DNA of 64,000 bases. Origin: Lunularia cruciata. Taxonomy: Eukaryota; Streptophyta; Marchantiopsida; Lunulariales; Lunulariaceae. The stretch is taken from NCBI GenBank assembly GCA_948567375.1, contig OX419755.1, forward strand, positions 7,569,001 through 7,633,000. The letters are read 5' to 3'. Every line of letters begins with the position of its first letter. Within the stretch, counting starts at the first letter, position 1. Below are positions 48,950 to 59,694 of the stretch, one piece after another. A model generated the notes under the pieces. The model was not told the origin of the DNA, did not search any database, and was given only the letters and a program-made list of their open reading frames with translations. The translations under genes were made by a program, and so were the position numbers.

Positions 48950-49330
48950 ATGGTAAACCAAATATACTTTCACTTGCTCATGTTGGATGTACATAATCTT
49001 GATGTGAAACAAATTCAAGAATAGAAACTAGGGTAAAAGAAATTGTCTTCCAAGAGCCTCCATCCCATCCTCTCTTTAAAACACCCCCAATCTATTTATT
49101 ACACTATGTTTTCTCTCCTCAAAATTATTTAGTCTCAATAGCCTATGTTCCTCCAAGAGGGGGTGATCCATTCTCTTGGATTAAAACACCTGCTTAAATA
49201 TCATTGTAATGTTTAGATAACAAGAGAGCCTCCAAGAGAAACACAAAGCTTCAGCCCTCAATACTTTGATGCTCCCAAAGGAGCACATTGTCTTTCTTGT
49301 ATAGCAAGGAGGATCCCATCAAAGGGAGCT
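48950..49330 (-). mobile_element. Family A copy A3: leader and first part of LTR
   Basis: 49015-49204 matches the leader of the family A element at 33770-33969, including the degenerate primer site at about 49192-49203 and the gag start region near 48985. The LTR end (TGTAATG on the plus strand) is at 49205, and the LTR continues to 49330, where the chromovirus is inserted. The rest of the LTR is at 55041-55500. Confidence 0.75.
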
Positions 49331-49758
49331 TGTAACAATATGGAGTTTAGCAATGAAGTTAATCAAGGCTAAAAAAGTAGTGAATAGGCCATATTAGTCT
49401 AGAATATTCTAGAAGTATCTAGGAAGCTTCTTGTGAAGCGCCCCAGCTAACTTAGCTTGCACTTCGAGTAAGAAGTTTTTAGAAGGAAGCCTTTAGAAGC
49501 TTCCAACTTAGCTTAGCTTGCACGCCAAGTAGACAATTTCTAGAAGAAAGCTTCTTGAGAAGCTTCCCAATTAACTTGGCTTACACTCCAAGAAAGTGGT
49601 TCAAGAAAGTTTCTTGAGAAGCTTCCCAAGAGCCATGTATACCCACTATAAATACTAGAGCCAAAGCTCATGCTAGGCATTTGGAGTTTCCCACACACTC
49701 AAGTGTCCCAATGTGATCTTCCATTTTCCTATTTCTCTCCTTGGTCTCAATCTTTATA
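49331..49758 (+). mobile_element. Chromovirus 5' LTR
   Basis: 428 bp, starting TGTAACAATATGG. It contains about 3.5 tandem units of roughly 60 bp with AGCTTCTTGAGAAGCT-type palindromes, and a TATAAATA box at 49647-49654. The end (CTTTATA) has mutated from the TTTTACA seen in the 3' LTR. Confidence 0.9.
49647..49654 (+). promoter_or_regulatory. LTR TATA box
   Basis: TATAAATA, conserved in the 3' LTR at 54923-54930, about 105-110 bp before each LTR end. Confidence 0.7.
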
Positions 49759-49759
49759 T

Positions 49760-49771
49760 TGGTATCAAAGC
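49760..49771 (+). other. Chromovirus primer-binding site
   Basis: TGGTATCAAAGC, one mismatch from the usual initiator tRNA-Met site TGGTATCAGAGC, one base after the LTR. Confidence 0.88.
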
Positions 49772-50990
49772 AAGAATGGGATGGATGGAATTTATGGACC
49801 AGCAAATCCATTTTTGCCAAACAATTGGAACTTTTTGTTTGAGTTCTACCCAAGCATTTTTCACATAGTTCATCACCTCACGCTTTGGGTAGAATTTTTT
49901 GGAATACAATCAACTTGTTTGAGGAACCCTTGGAACCCTTGAACCCTTGGTTTTGATTGTAACTTATGGAGATTGATGGACGTGTTGCATTTATGTGTTA
50001 ATAAATTAGATAGATTGAGGGTGGTGTGCTAGAGTAGTAACCATGGCAGCAATGCTCAAGGTGATCATTGCTATGTAGTAACAAATTGAGCACCTTAATT
50101 GATTGTTGGATGAATGAGATCATCAACGACAAGAGCACCTAGAGAGAGCACTAGTCTGAGAAGAAAAAGACCAAATCTGATTTCCAAAATCCAAGGTGCT
50201 TAAAGGCAAGATTCTCCCAATTGTAGTGGAGAATTTTTTGTTTCACTACAAACGTTATTTTGAAGCTCCCAAAAGTTAAGATAAATGGAAATAAATTCTC
50301 TTAGCTTCTAGCCAATTGGTTGTAGTAGCAAAGATATGGTGGCAGTTCCAAGTAGAGCAAGCTGAATGGCAAATTTTTGCACCAATCTTGACATGTGCAA
50401 AATTCAAGAGTGCAATAATTGGTCAATTCCAAGCTATAAACACCACACGAGCTGCACGAGATAGGTTAGCAAAGTTGAAGTAGATTGGCTTCCTAAGAAG
50501 TTACATCACACAATTCCAAAACACCATCATGCAAATTCTAGATATATTGAAAGCTTTAGATTGATTTAGGGTGAAGCTCTAGATTGATTTACAAGGGGTT
50601 TGAAATCATGAACCAAATTAGAGGTAACTATGCAAGAGCCACAACACTTGGAGGAAGCCATGCAGTTGTCTGAATGCTTTGATTCCTTGGTTGCAATGAC
50701 TTGGTCTCAACCTCAATCTCCATAGAACCTACCAATGTACTACACACGGGTGGAAGAACTGGCATCAATGGAGATTGATGCCATTCAATAAAGACCACTT
50801 AGCACTATAGATAGAGAAAATCCATGACAAAATGGTGGTTGTTTCTATTGTTGCCAATTTGGACATTGCATTGCTGAATGTCCATTCAAGAATGTGCAAA
50901 TTGACAAGTCACCTAGATGGATCTTGTGGAGTAAAATGATAAGAGAAACAAGGAATCCTAATAGGAGATTTCAAGCCACCAATTGGAAAC
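49772..50990 (+). pseudogene. Chromovirus gag
   Basis: The region between the primer site and protease contains gag in pieces with many stops. Recognisable are an ITQFQNTIMQI-like capsid stretch near 50510 and the zinc knuckle at 50840-50881 (CFYCCQFGHCIAEC, perfect CCHC spacing). The first part has no clear similarity by eye. Confidence 0.75.
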
Positions 50991-51040
50991 TTGATTAGTT
51001 CCAATAGGATTGAAGGCTTGACTTTTGCAAGTTTGTTTCA

Positions 51041-51328
51041 ATTCTAAGGTATGATATTAATTGTGTTTGTAGGATTTTGGTTGATTTGGAAAGTTCAAAG
51101 AATTGCTTGTCCATGCAATTAGCAAAGGAATTGTGCATTCCTATCAAACCAATAATTGGAAGTAGATTGATGATGGCGGATGGTAGAAAGGGTTTTGCAT
51201 TCTATACCTTGCATCCTATTACCTTCAAGATTGGGAAAGAGTATTTGGAGTGTATGAGGTTTGTTATGGTACCTCTACACTATGATGTCATTCTAGATCT
51301 ACCTTGGCTTAAACATCATAAGGTTTAA
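51041..51328 (+). pseudogene. Chromovirus protease, active site lost
   Basis: A retropepsin fold is readable: RILVDLESSKNCLS, then ELCIPI, later VPLHYDVILDLPWLKHH. The catalytic DSG/DTG triplet is DLE here, so it could not cleave. The frame ends at a stop after HHKV, before RT. Confidence 0.8.
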
Positions 51329-51728
51329 TTTGATTGGAACCGGCAAAAAATTCGAGTACAACACCAAGGTAGAAAATTTTTGACTAGGTTGTCTAACACC
51401 TCTGAGTAAGACACTTAAGAATATTTAGTTCCAAGATGGGAAGTTTGTTGGGAAGGTAGCCATAGAGTAAAATTTGAAGGGAGATGAGTCCCAAGATGGA
51501 AATTTTGTCATGAAAGCAACCATAGAGCAAGCTTTCAAGGGAGATGATTCCCTAGATGGAAAGTTTATCAATGAAGGAACCATAGAGCAAGCTTTGGAGA
51601 AAGATAAGTCTATTTTCACAATGTAGATCAAGCCAATTGCACAAGGATAATCTAAGGAGAATCAAGATCCTCATTAACTCAGCCATACCTCCAAAAAAAA
51701 CAAACAAATATTTTTTATTACCTCGGCA

Positions 51729-52373
51729 ATGGTTGATCAAATAGTTCAAGAGTTTGCGGACGTGTTTCTGGATGATCTACCAAAGGGATTACCCTTTGAT
51801 TGTGGTATGACCTTCAAGATTGAGTTATTGCCAAGGAGTACTCCAATGAGTAGACCAATCTATTGGCTCTCACCAAAGGAGTTGCAAGAGTTGCAAACAA
51901 CACTTATGGAGTTGTTGGAGAAGGATTTCATACAACATAGTACATCTTCTTGGAGAAAACCGGTACTATTTGTTCCAAAGAAGGATGGAGGAGTTTGTTT
52001 CTCTATTGATTACCATAGGCTCAATAAACAAACAATAAAGAATGCATATCCCTTGCCTCAAATTGATGACTTTCTTGATCAATTGAGTGGAGCACAATAT
52101 TTCTCCATGTTGGATCTTTATAGCGGCTATTGGAAAATCCCCATTGATAGGAAAGATGTGCAAAAGATTACCCTTTGCACAAAGTATGGGTATTTCAAGT
52201 GGATATTTCTACCATTTGGGCTCACTAATGCTCCAATAGTCTTCATGGATCATATGCACCAAGTGTTGGATGGACTATTGGATTGGTATGTGGTGGTATT
52301 CTTGGATGATATCTTAATCTATAGCAAGATAGAGGCAAAACATATGAATCACATGCAAGAAGTCCTAAGATGA
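51729..52373 (+). pseudogene. Chromovirus reverse transcriptase, long open part
   Basis: A 214-aa open frame covers nearly the whole RT palm and fingers: FADVFLDDLPKGLP, SRPIYWLSPKEL, KPVLFVPKKDGG, SIDYHRLNKQTIKNAYPLP, FSMLDLYSGYWKI, FLPFGLTNAP, and the catalytic VVFLDDILIYS (LDD at 52302-52310). The catalytic aspartates are kept, though the conserved Cys-Val before DY is Phe-Ser. A stop after EVLR separates it from the thumb and RNase H. Confidence 0.93.
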
Positions 52374-53840
52374 CTATGATAGTGGAAGTTTTATTGCAAG
52401 AAGTTAAAGTGCGCCTTTTGGCAGAAGGAAGTTACCTTCTTGGATCACAAGATCTCATTGAAGGAGATCAAGATGGAAGAGGAGAAAATCAAGGCCATTA
52501 TTGATTGGCCTACTCCAAAGGATGCATAGAGTATAAGCATTTAATGTATTGGCCAATTTTTATTGACAGTTCATCCACTATTATGTTCATGTCGCTACAC
52601 CATTGATTGAAATTTTGCGGAAGAACTTGAGCTTTTAGTGGACCACCAAGCACAAAGAAGCATTCTAGAAGTTGAAACATATGGTGTCTTCAAGACACAT
52701 TCTTCAACTATATGATCCTCAACTACCTTGTGTGGTTGATTTTGACGCTTCTAACTTTGCAATTGGAGTTGTGTTGCAATAGGAACTCCTAGATGGATTA
52801 CATCCCATTGCCTTTGTGTCTTGCCAACTAAAGGAATTACTCTACTCAAGATTGGGAACAACTAGCAATGATATTTGACACTAAGGTATGGAAGCATTAC
52901 CTCTTGGGGAAACAAATGATCATACAAACTGATCACAAACCATTGTTGTAGACATTACACTTGGAACACATGAAGAGTAAACATCATCAATGGGAGGGGC
53001 AATTACAATTTTTTGACATCAAACTTGAGTATAAACTTGGTTGGTTCCATATCATCCTTGATGCCCTATCACAACAACTTGATTTGAAGTCTCTTCCTCT
53101 CATCATGATAGCAATTATGACGGTATCAGTTGATTTCAAAGTCCAAATTGAGTTTGAGATAGCTCTACAACAAGATCCTTTCTATTAGACGGTACAAGGT
53201 TATCTTAAAACATGAAACAAGGAGTACAACACCTTCTCCTACAAGGAAGGACTTCTATTCTATGAGAACCAGATTCATGTTCCAGTCAAGAGTGATCTCC
53301 GACTTGTGCACATCCAAGAAACCCATGACTTACCAATAGTTGGTCACATGGGTATGGACAAGACCTTTGGTACCCTCTAATGCAAATGGTGGTGGCCCAA
53401 CATGACACGAGATGTTCAAGAGTTTGTCCAATTACGTGAGAGCTGCCAATGCAACAAGGTTAGCAACCAAAAACTAAGTGGACTCCATCAACCACTCCCC
53501 ATTCAATCTACTTGATGGGAACATGTGAGCTTGGATCTCATCGCATCCTTGCCCAAGACAAAGCAAGGTCACATAGCTATTGTGGTGTTTGTGGATAAAT
53601 TTAATAAGCAAATCCATTTGGCATCAACCTTTGATACCGTGGATGCTCCAACATTAGCACAAATCTTCTTTGATAATGTCTTCAAGCTTCATGTGATGTT
53701 GTGTCTACTCATCTCCGACCATGATCCTCGTTTCATTGGAAAGTTTTGGCAAGCACTCTTCTAGATGATCGGCACCAAGCTTGCTTTGTCCACAACCTAT
53801 CATCCTCAAATTGATGGAAAAATCAAACAAATCACACCTT
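52374..53840 (+). pseudogene. Chromovirus RNase H and integrase
   Basis: RNase H follows in pieces: VDFDASNFAIGVVL-like near 52735, TDHKPLL near 52930, and a final ILDALSQQ at 53065-53085. Integrase: a zinc-binding part near 53320-53460 (VGHMGMDKT, then CQCNK), and a core at 53525-53764 with SLDLIASLP and SDHDPRF, two of the catalytic aspartates. The third block, STTYHPQIDGKIKQI near 53790, has Lys where the catalytic Glu is expected. Stops interrupt each part. Confidence 0.88.
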
Positions 53841-54399
53841 GGAGGATATACTTTGTGCCTTCATCAATGTTCACCACACAAATTGGGATGAATTTTCTTG
53901 CAATTACGGAGTTTGCATACAATAATTCCAAACAAGAAAGCATCGGATTCTTTCCTTTCTTTCTTAATTTTGGCCAAGAACCACTTGTTCCAAATTTCCT
54001 TCTTAATTCTCCTCCATGTCATGCCCTCATACTTCCACCTTCTTGACCACCATATCCCAATCCCTTCAATAAGGCAAATCTCATCTCCTTGTAGCCCAAA
54101 ATCATCAAACACAATATGCAGACTACCATTATCATGATCTCACCTTTCAAGTTGGTGATAAGATCATGCTCTCATCTAATAACCTACCCCTCCCAGTTGA
54201 TACCCAGGTCTGTAGGCTTGCTTGTAATTGGATAAGATCCTTTGATGTCACACAAATCATTTCTCTTGTTGCTTATTGACTTGCTTTGTCTCATCATATT
54301 TGCATACACACTATCTTTCATATTTCTAAGTTGAAACCCATTGTTCCTAATTCATCTTATTTTTCTTCTCATGCCCAACCCTCTCCTCCTCTTGTCCTT

Positions 54400-54620
54400 A
54401 TAAATGATCATGAGGAGTACAAAGTTGATTGTATCCTTGCATGTCACCACATTCAACGAGGCCGTTGATAATATACAAAGTACAAGGTCCTTTGGAAAGG
54501 GTATCCCCTCCATGATGCCACTTGGGAACCTCTTTCTCATCTCCAAAATGCACAACCGGCCCTCCAAGAGTTTGAAGCTTCAATGGCAATGAGGACGTCA
54601 CCAACTAGTAGTGGAGGAAT
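54400..54620 (+). pseudogene. Chromovirus C-terminal chromodomain
   Basis: The frame reads EEYKVDCILACH, then two successive stops, then KYKVLWKGYPLHDATWEPL in the same frame. The KVLWKGYP and TWEP blocks are the chromodomain core that binds modified histone tails and guides integration. The frame runs to the purine tract before the LTR. Apart from the double stop (about 54469-54474) the domain is intact. Confidence 0.9.
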
Positions 54621-54621
54621 G
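54610..54621 (+). other. Chromovirus polypurine tract
   Basis: AGTGGAGGAATG, directly before the 3' LTR start TGTAACA. Confidence 0.7.
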
Positions 54622-55035
54622 TGTAACAATATGGAGTTTAGCAATGATATTAGTCAAGGCTAACAAAATAGCAAATAGGCCAAATTGGTCTATAATATTC
54701 TAGAAGTATCTAAAAAGCTTCTTGGGAAGCTTCCTAGCTAGCTTAGCTTACACTCTGGGTAAGAAGTTTCAAGAAGCTTCTAACTAGCTTAGCTTGCACG
54801 CCAAGTAGGCAATTTCTAGAAGGAAGCTTCATGAGAAGCTTTCCGATTAACTTGGCTTACACTCCAAGAAAGCAGTTCAAGGAAGCTTTTTAAGAAGCTT
54901 CTCAAGAGCCATGTATACTCTTTATAAATACCAGAGCCAAAGCTCATGCTAGGCATTTGGAGTTTCACACACACTCAAGTGTCCCAATGTGATCTTCCAT
55001 TCTCCTATTTCTCTCCTTGATCTTGGTCTTTTACA
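54622..55035 (+). mobile_element. Chromovirus 3' LTR
   Basis: 414 bp, TGTAACA to TTTTACA, matching the 5' LTR throughout but about 14 bp shorter. TATAAATA at 54923-54930. Confidence 0.9.
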
Positions 55036-55040
55036 AAGCT

Positions 55041-55500
55041 CCACTTTTGGATCAGATACAAGGATTGGTGACCTATCAACAAGCTCCACCCTCAGATCAA
55101 TTGCATGGATGGGTGACATGTTGGTCCTTATCCTATTTGGTTGGTCAAACAAGTTTGACCAAAAGGAATCTTTAAAGAATCTTCTCATAGGAAGCTTTGA
55201 ATAGTATGGGTGAAGCATTATTGGAAATTTCTTGACAAGACAAACATGGAGGGAAATCAAATACCTCCTCTCTTTGAGTGGAAGGGAATCTTTATAATTT
55301 TGAGGCCTACTTCATCTGTTTAGGCCTCCAAAATTAACTTTGAAGTTTTTTGGGCTTTTCTTACCTCTGCCCTATTAGTGGAATTTCTCTTTTAGTGACA
55401 TCTCTATCTGATCTACTTACACCATTATATCTAACATCCTTCCAAATATTACCAAGCTAATTTCCATCTCTAGATAATATGTCTAGCTAATGGTATTACA
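55041..55500 (-). mobile_element. Family A copy A3: rest of the LTR
   Basis: It continues the LTR split at 49330 (AGCTCCACTTTTGGATC, then the GGTTGGTCAAACAAG block) and ends in TATTACA at 55500, i.e. the LTR start on the minus strand. It lacks the G run of the other copies. Confidence 0.88.
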
Positions 55501-56611
55501 TCACCAAAATGCATGCTGACCGAGAGTTTGTAAAGGTTGGGCCAACACCTTAAATATCAACTTGGAGCTTGGATCCTTTTAACTTTTTGCAAAATCAAAC
55601 TAAGTGAGACTGGTTGTGCTTCTTGCACTCTTGGCAAGAAGTTTTGCTTAGACCTGCAAATTTTGAGAAAGTGTGTATGCGTGAGGAAGTGAGAAAGAGA
55701 AGTGGGAATAATGAGAGGAAAAAAGAGAAAGGAATTGGCTACCCCAAGTGCATGAAAGAGGATGAGAACAACACCCAAATTTATCATCAAAGCTCTAGGA
55801 TTAATTAAAAAAGGATTTCACTATAGATAGAAATTGGTCTGCAACAAGGAGCTAGTATTCTTGCTATGGAATTAGGAATTGAGCTATCCTCCAATATTGC
55901 ATGAAACTTGATAACTTGGATCCAAGGCTATAGAATCACTTCACTTAGACCAAAGAGCATTGGTGGAGAGTGTTGGGGCCTAGTAATTCACACCTAGATG
56001 CCATGACTCTAGATAGTGTATGGACTTGCCCAAACTTGACTAGATTACCATATTGTTCTACATCTTCAATAAGCCAACTTTTTGAAGGTGATGTTAAAAG
56101 ATCATCAATACCTGATGAAATTGCTTCAAAAGTAGCTCATTCAGGGTAAGTTCACGGTCACAAGCAGAGGAGGAGTTCTATTGAGGCCAATTTCAAGGCC
56201 ACTTTTAGGGACAAGAAGACCAACAATGGTTGGTTTTTTCCAAGTATCAAGGATCTTACAAGGAGGATCCTAGTCTAATTGGCCATGAAGTTGTTCAAAT
56301 CTAAACAAACAACTTACTTGTACAACAACCAAGAAATCTTCTTGGAGTACTTATACCAAGGAAAGCCTATGAATTGAGCAGCAATGTTTTGGGCAAGGGC
56401 AAGAAAACTTGCATGAACAATGAAGAAGAAAAGAGTTGTAAGTTTGGTGTCTCACTTTGTCATCCATTTCTACCAAGGGATGGATTTACTACCCAAACCA
56501 CTTCTTCCCCATGTGGCATTTTGACAAACCTACCAAACAAGCACTCATGGTATGGAAGTACTAAGAGGTAGATGCAGAATTTGCTTACACAAGGAATTAT
56601 ATGGAGGTGAA

Positions 56612-56960
56612 AGAGATAGCAAGGGATTGTCATGGAGCCAATACTTAGGAAATGACCTCATGACTCCTAGACCAAAGGCAAATGCTACATAGAGGACAAG
56701 GAGGATCCTCATGGAGAAAGAGGACAAAGAAGAAGAAGTCCATCACAAAGGCAGCATTGGGCTACAACAGCATTGGGCCACAACCTTGGGCTTTTGAGAA
56801 GTAGAGATAGCAAGAGATTGTCATGGAGCCAATCCTTAGGAAATGACCTCATGACTCCTAGACCAAAGGCAAATGCTACATAGAGGAAAAGGAGGATCCT
56901 CATGGAGAAAGAGGACAAAGAAGAAGAAGTCCATCACAAAGGCGGCATTGGGCCACAACC
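56612..56960 (+). repeat. 191-bp tandem duplication
   Basis: Unit 1 at 56612-56802; unit 2 from 56803 to about 56960. Only a few differences over some 155 bp, far fewer than between the surrounding repeats, so the duplication is recent. A shorter tandem of AGCATTGGGC(T/C)ACAAC lies at the end of unit 1. Confidence 0.88.
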
Positions 56961-57903
56961 AGATCTCACCTCAACAACAATCATAAGAATCATAATCTTA
57001 TTAGACAATCCTTCATAAGAATCATAATCTTGTTGAAGATCAAGGTGGAGAAGTACAATCCACCCTAGCTCAAACCCCTCCACAAATAAAAAATTATTGG
57101 AGGAAGAACAAACACCCACTCTTGGATGATATGATTAAGATGTCGAGCCTTTAGATCCAAAGAAGAGTATGAGAGAGAGTTTGGGGATGACAAAATCCCC
57201 TTTGTTCCCACCTATAGGAGAAGCAGAGCTAAGGGAGGAAGGAGTCCTTCATGTTGAAGAGGTTCTTGATGTAGAAGATATAGGCTCTTGCTAAGACAAG
57301 GAAGGACATCAAGCCAAAGGTGGACTTTAAGGAGAAAACAACAAGCACAACAAAGGGTCATCCAAGACGAAGGTACCAACCAAGATAGAACTTGTATTTG
57401 AGCAGCAAGAACCAACCACCTTTGTCAAGATCAAGAGAGAGGAGAGTGGACCCTTGGTTTCCTTCAAAATAGTTAGAGGAGAGATTTCAAGCAAGAAGAA
57501 GACTAGGTTGGTTGTGGTAGTGCCACTTTCTCAACTAGTAGTCTACCATGTCGGCCCAACAATAGAGTTATTGGAGCAACTCCTCCTTGCATACTTGGAG
57601 TCTCATAAGGAAAGTACCAACTATGTCACCCTCAATAATCACATTCATCCCATGGCACAAGAAGTAAAGTGGTAAGGATGAAGGCAAGAGATGAATTGAA
57701 GGAAGTTTATGCCAAGCATTTGGAAATGGGTAAGTGGAGTCATGACTTGGCATAGGAGGCAACCAAGCTTAGTGAAGAAGGCATGGTCCTAAAAGAAGAT
57801 TTTGGAAGAAAGGACACTAAGGCAAAAGACCTGACTTGAAGAAGGAAGAAACATGTCGACAACTTAAGCTTGAGGAACAAGTAAAGGGCCAAGCAAAAGA
57901 GTG

Positions 57904-57979
57904 ACGCCCCTACCTTTTCTATTTTTCCCTTAAGAATAGTTTGACATGCTTAAGGGAAAAGTAGAAAAGGTGGGGGTGT
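57904..57979 (+). repeat. 31-bp hairpin with only G-U mismatches
   Basis: Arm 57904-57934, loop 57935-57948 (14 nt), arm 57949-57979. Of 31 pairs, 28 are Watson-Crick; the other three become G-U pairs in a plus-strand transcript. See findings. Confidence 0.85.
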
Positions 57980-58777
57980 ACCTCATGGCAGCAGAAGTTC
58001 ATCATTAGGAGGAGTTGCAAGTAGTTGATATCCAAGTGAAGAAACTTGTGGAAAGTCTTAAGTAGAAGGAGGATGAACACACATGAGAAGGAATAGGCAA
58101 CCATTAAAGGAGAATCATGATTGAGATAGGGGAAAGTCGGACCCAGTTCAACCTAGAGAAGACTACAATTTTGATGAGGATGGAGATGATACAAGACCAT
58201 CTTGAGGGGATTACAAAGGATGTAATAAGGCCTCCTTGGAGAACTTAAATGCTTGGGACTTCAGATCCCAAGCACATGTACTGACAATAAAGTTGTACAT
58301 GAATGAGCGCCTACAATAGCTATCCAAGAAGTTGATAGCTCACACCTTGAAGAAATTTGAGGAAGCCACAAAAGCCTTGCTAGTGGAAATTTTAGGGTAA
58401 TGAGAGCAAGTAGAATTACTAATCAAGTTTTGTAAAGGCAAAGGTAGTTCCTTGTAGTAGATTTTAGGAGGAAGATAATAAGAAGCCCAAGGGAAATAGG
58501 TAGAAATATGTTAAGTGTAGAATGCACTCCAAGCTTGAAATTCTCTTTTGCCTTATACTCTACCTTTGTTCTAATATGCATCTTTGCTTAAAATTATTTT
58601 TTGACTTAGGACCAATTTTGTGGGAATGTAGATACTTGTGAAGTACACAACAAGAAGTTATTGTGATTGGTTGTGGTTATGCAATCACTTCTTAACTACA
58701 CTTAGGATAAGATGAGTAGGTAGGATTAATGACAAGTAGAGTAGGTGTAATTAGAAGATTTCCAACAATGTTAGCCA

Positions 58778-58805
58778 TTGATCATCTTCATCAAATAGTT
58801 AGAAA

Positions 58806-58870
<65 letters not shown>

Positions 58871-58902
58871 ATGGGTTGCAACCCAAGGATGAAGATGATC
58901 AA
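58778..58902 (+). repeat. 15-bp inverted repeat flanking an (AT)30 run
   Basis: Arms TTGATCATCTTCATC (58778-58792) and its exact reverse complement (58888-58902) enclose a 60-bp AT run (58809-58868) and a 12-bp palindrome GGGTTGCAACCC (58873-58884). The whole could fold as one long cruciform. Confidence 0.9.
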
Positions 58903-58928
58903 AACATTTCAACTCACAGATTTTCTAT

Positions 58929-58970
58929 AGTCTTTATGTTGAATGACTTTAGTCATTCAACATAAAGACT
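58929..58970 (+). repeat. Perfect 20-bp inverted repeat with 2-nt centre
   Basis: The arm AGTCTTTATGTTGAATGACT (58929-58948), centre TT, then the exact reverse complement (58951-58970). Confidence 0.95.
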
Positions 58971-59599
58971 TACATCTTTGATTGTATACTTGGAAGAGTA
59001 GAGGTGAGGAATCTTGTAGTAGGAATGTATGTTTGAGTACCTACTTTGCAACTTTAGGAACTTTGCATTGAATTAAGGAATTTACCCTTGACATTTAGCA
59101 AGAATGAGTGCTTGAGTGCTTGTAAAGAAAATTTGCACATTATCAAGAAATTTACCATTAACACTCTGAACAAGCAAATCAAAGTGAGGAAGGGTTTTGG
59201 AATTGATGGAACATTCAGAGTATCACAGAATAGAAAAGCCAAGTAGACAATTGATTTTGGATTTCATTGGGGTTGCATTTTTAAGAAGAGATGTGTGCAA
59301 TCAAAGATAGCATGGGGGTGAAAGAACCTTTGGCCTGAAAACTGACCTTTTGGGTGAAATATAACCATGGGAAGGGACTAGCCACGGGGATAAAATTGTC
59401 TGTTGAAGAGAAGAGGATTCATCGTGAAGTGTACCACCACTATAAAGGGCTTGCTAGATTGGATCTTTTGGTTGAGTGGTGGTTAATTTCTCTTTTTTTT
59501 AAGGATACCCTAGTGGGTAGCCTTACACTCTTTTGGGAATGGTTTTTTTTCAAACGGTTAAATAGGAAAGAATAGACAACTAGTGACATTGTGGCACAT

Positions 59600-59694
59600 T
59601 ATCTTCATTTCTAGTCATTGTTAACTTGTATCGTGATTGGAACACCCTATTCTTACCAATTATACTATTAGTATGTCCATATTGGGTTGTCACA
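59600..59694 (+). mobile_element. LTR-X end, 5' of element C3
   Basis: TTCTTACCAATTATACTATT and ATTGGGTTGTCACA match the end at 13470-13512 and 27060-27120. The LTR end CACA is at 59691-59694. The start of this LTR could not be found with certainty. Confidence 0.6.

Larger units (their letters stand above)
49331..55035 (+). mobile_element. Chromovirus (Ty3/gypsy with chromodomain), complete outline, 5.7 kb
   Basis: All parts occur in order on the plus strand: 5' LTR, tRNA-Met primer site, gag with zinc knuckle, protease, RT, RNase H, integrase, chromodomain, purine tract, 3' LTR. The flanks are GAGCT (49326-49330) and AAGCT (55036-55040), a 4/5 target duplication, and a family A LTR is continuous across it. 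The LTRs differ at roughly one base in eight by eye, and the coding part has many stops, so it is old and inactive. Size and layout recall the small chromovirus lineages such as Reina; the lineage is not settled. Confidence 0.92.
55501..59599 (+). mobile_element. Degenerate retroelement family B, copy 2
   Basis: Plus-strand remains of an unrecognised ORF family. 56374-56571 carries HPFLPRDGF. 57454-57675 has VGPTIELLEQLLLAYLES, related to 11200-11290. 57680-57850 is Lys/Glu-rich (RDELKEVYAKHLEM), possibly coiled coil, as in the LTR-X ORF. It lies upstream of the LTR-X end at 59694, so it may be a diverged LTR of element C3 rather than a separate element. There are no Pol motifs. Confidence 0.4.
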
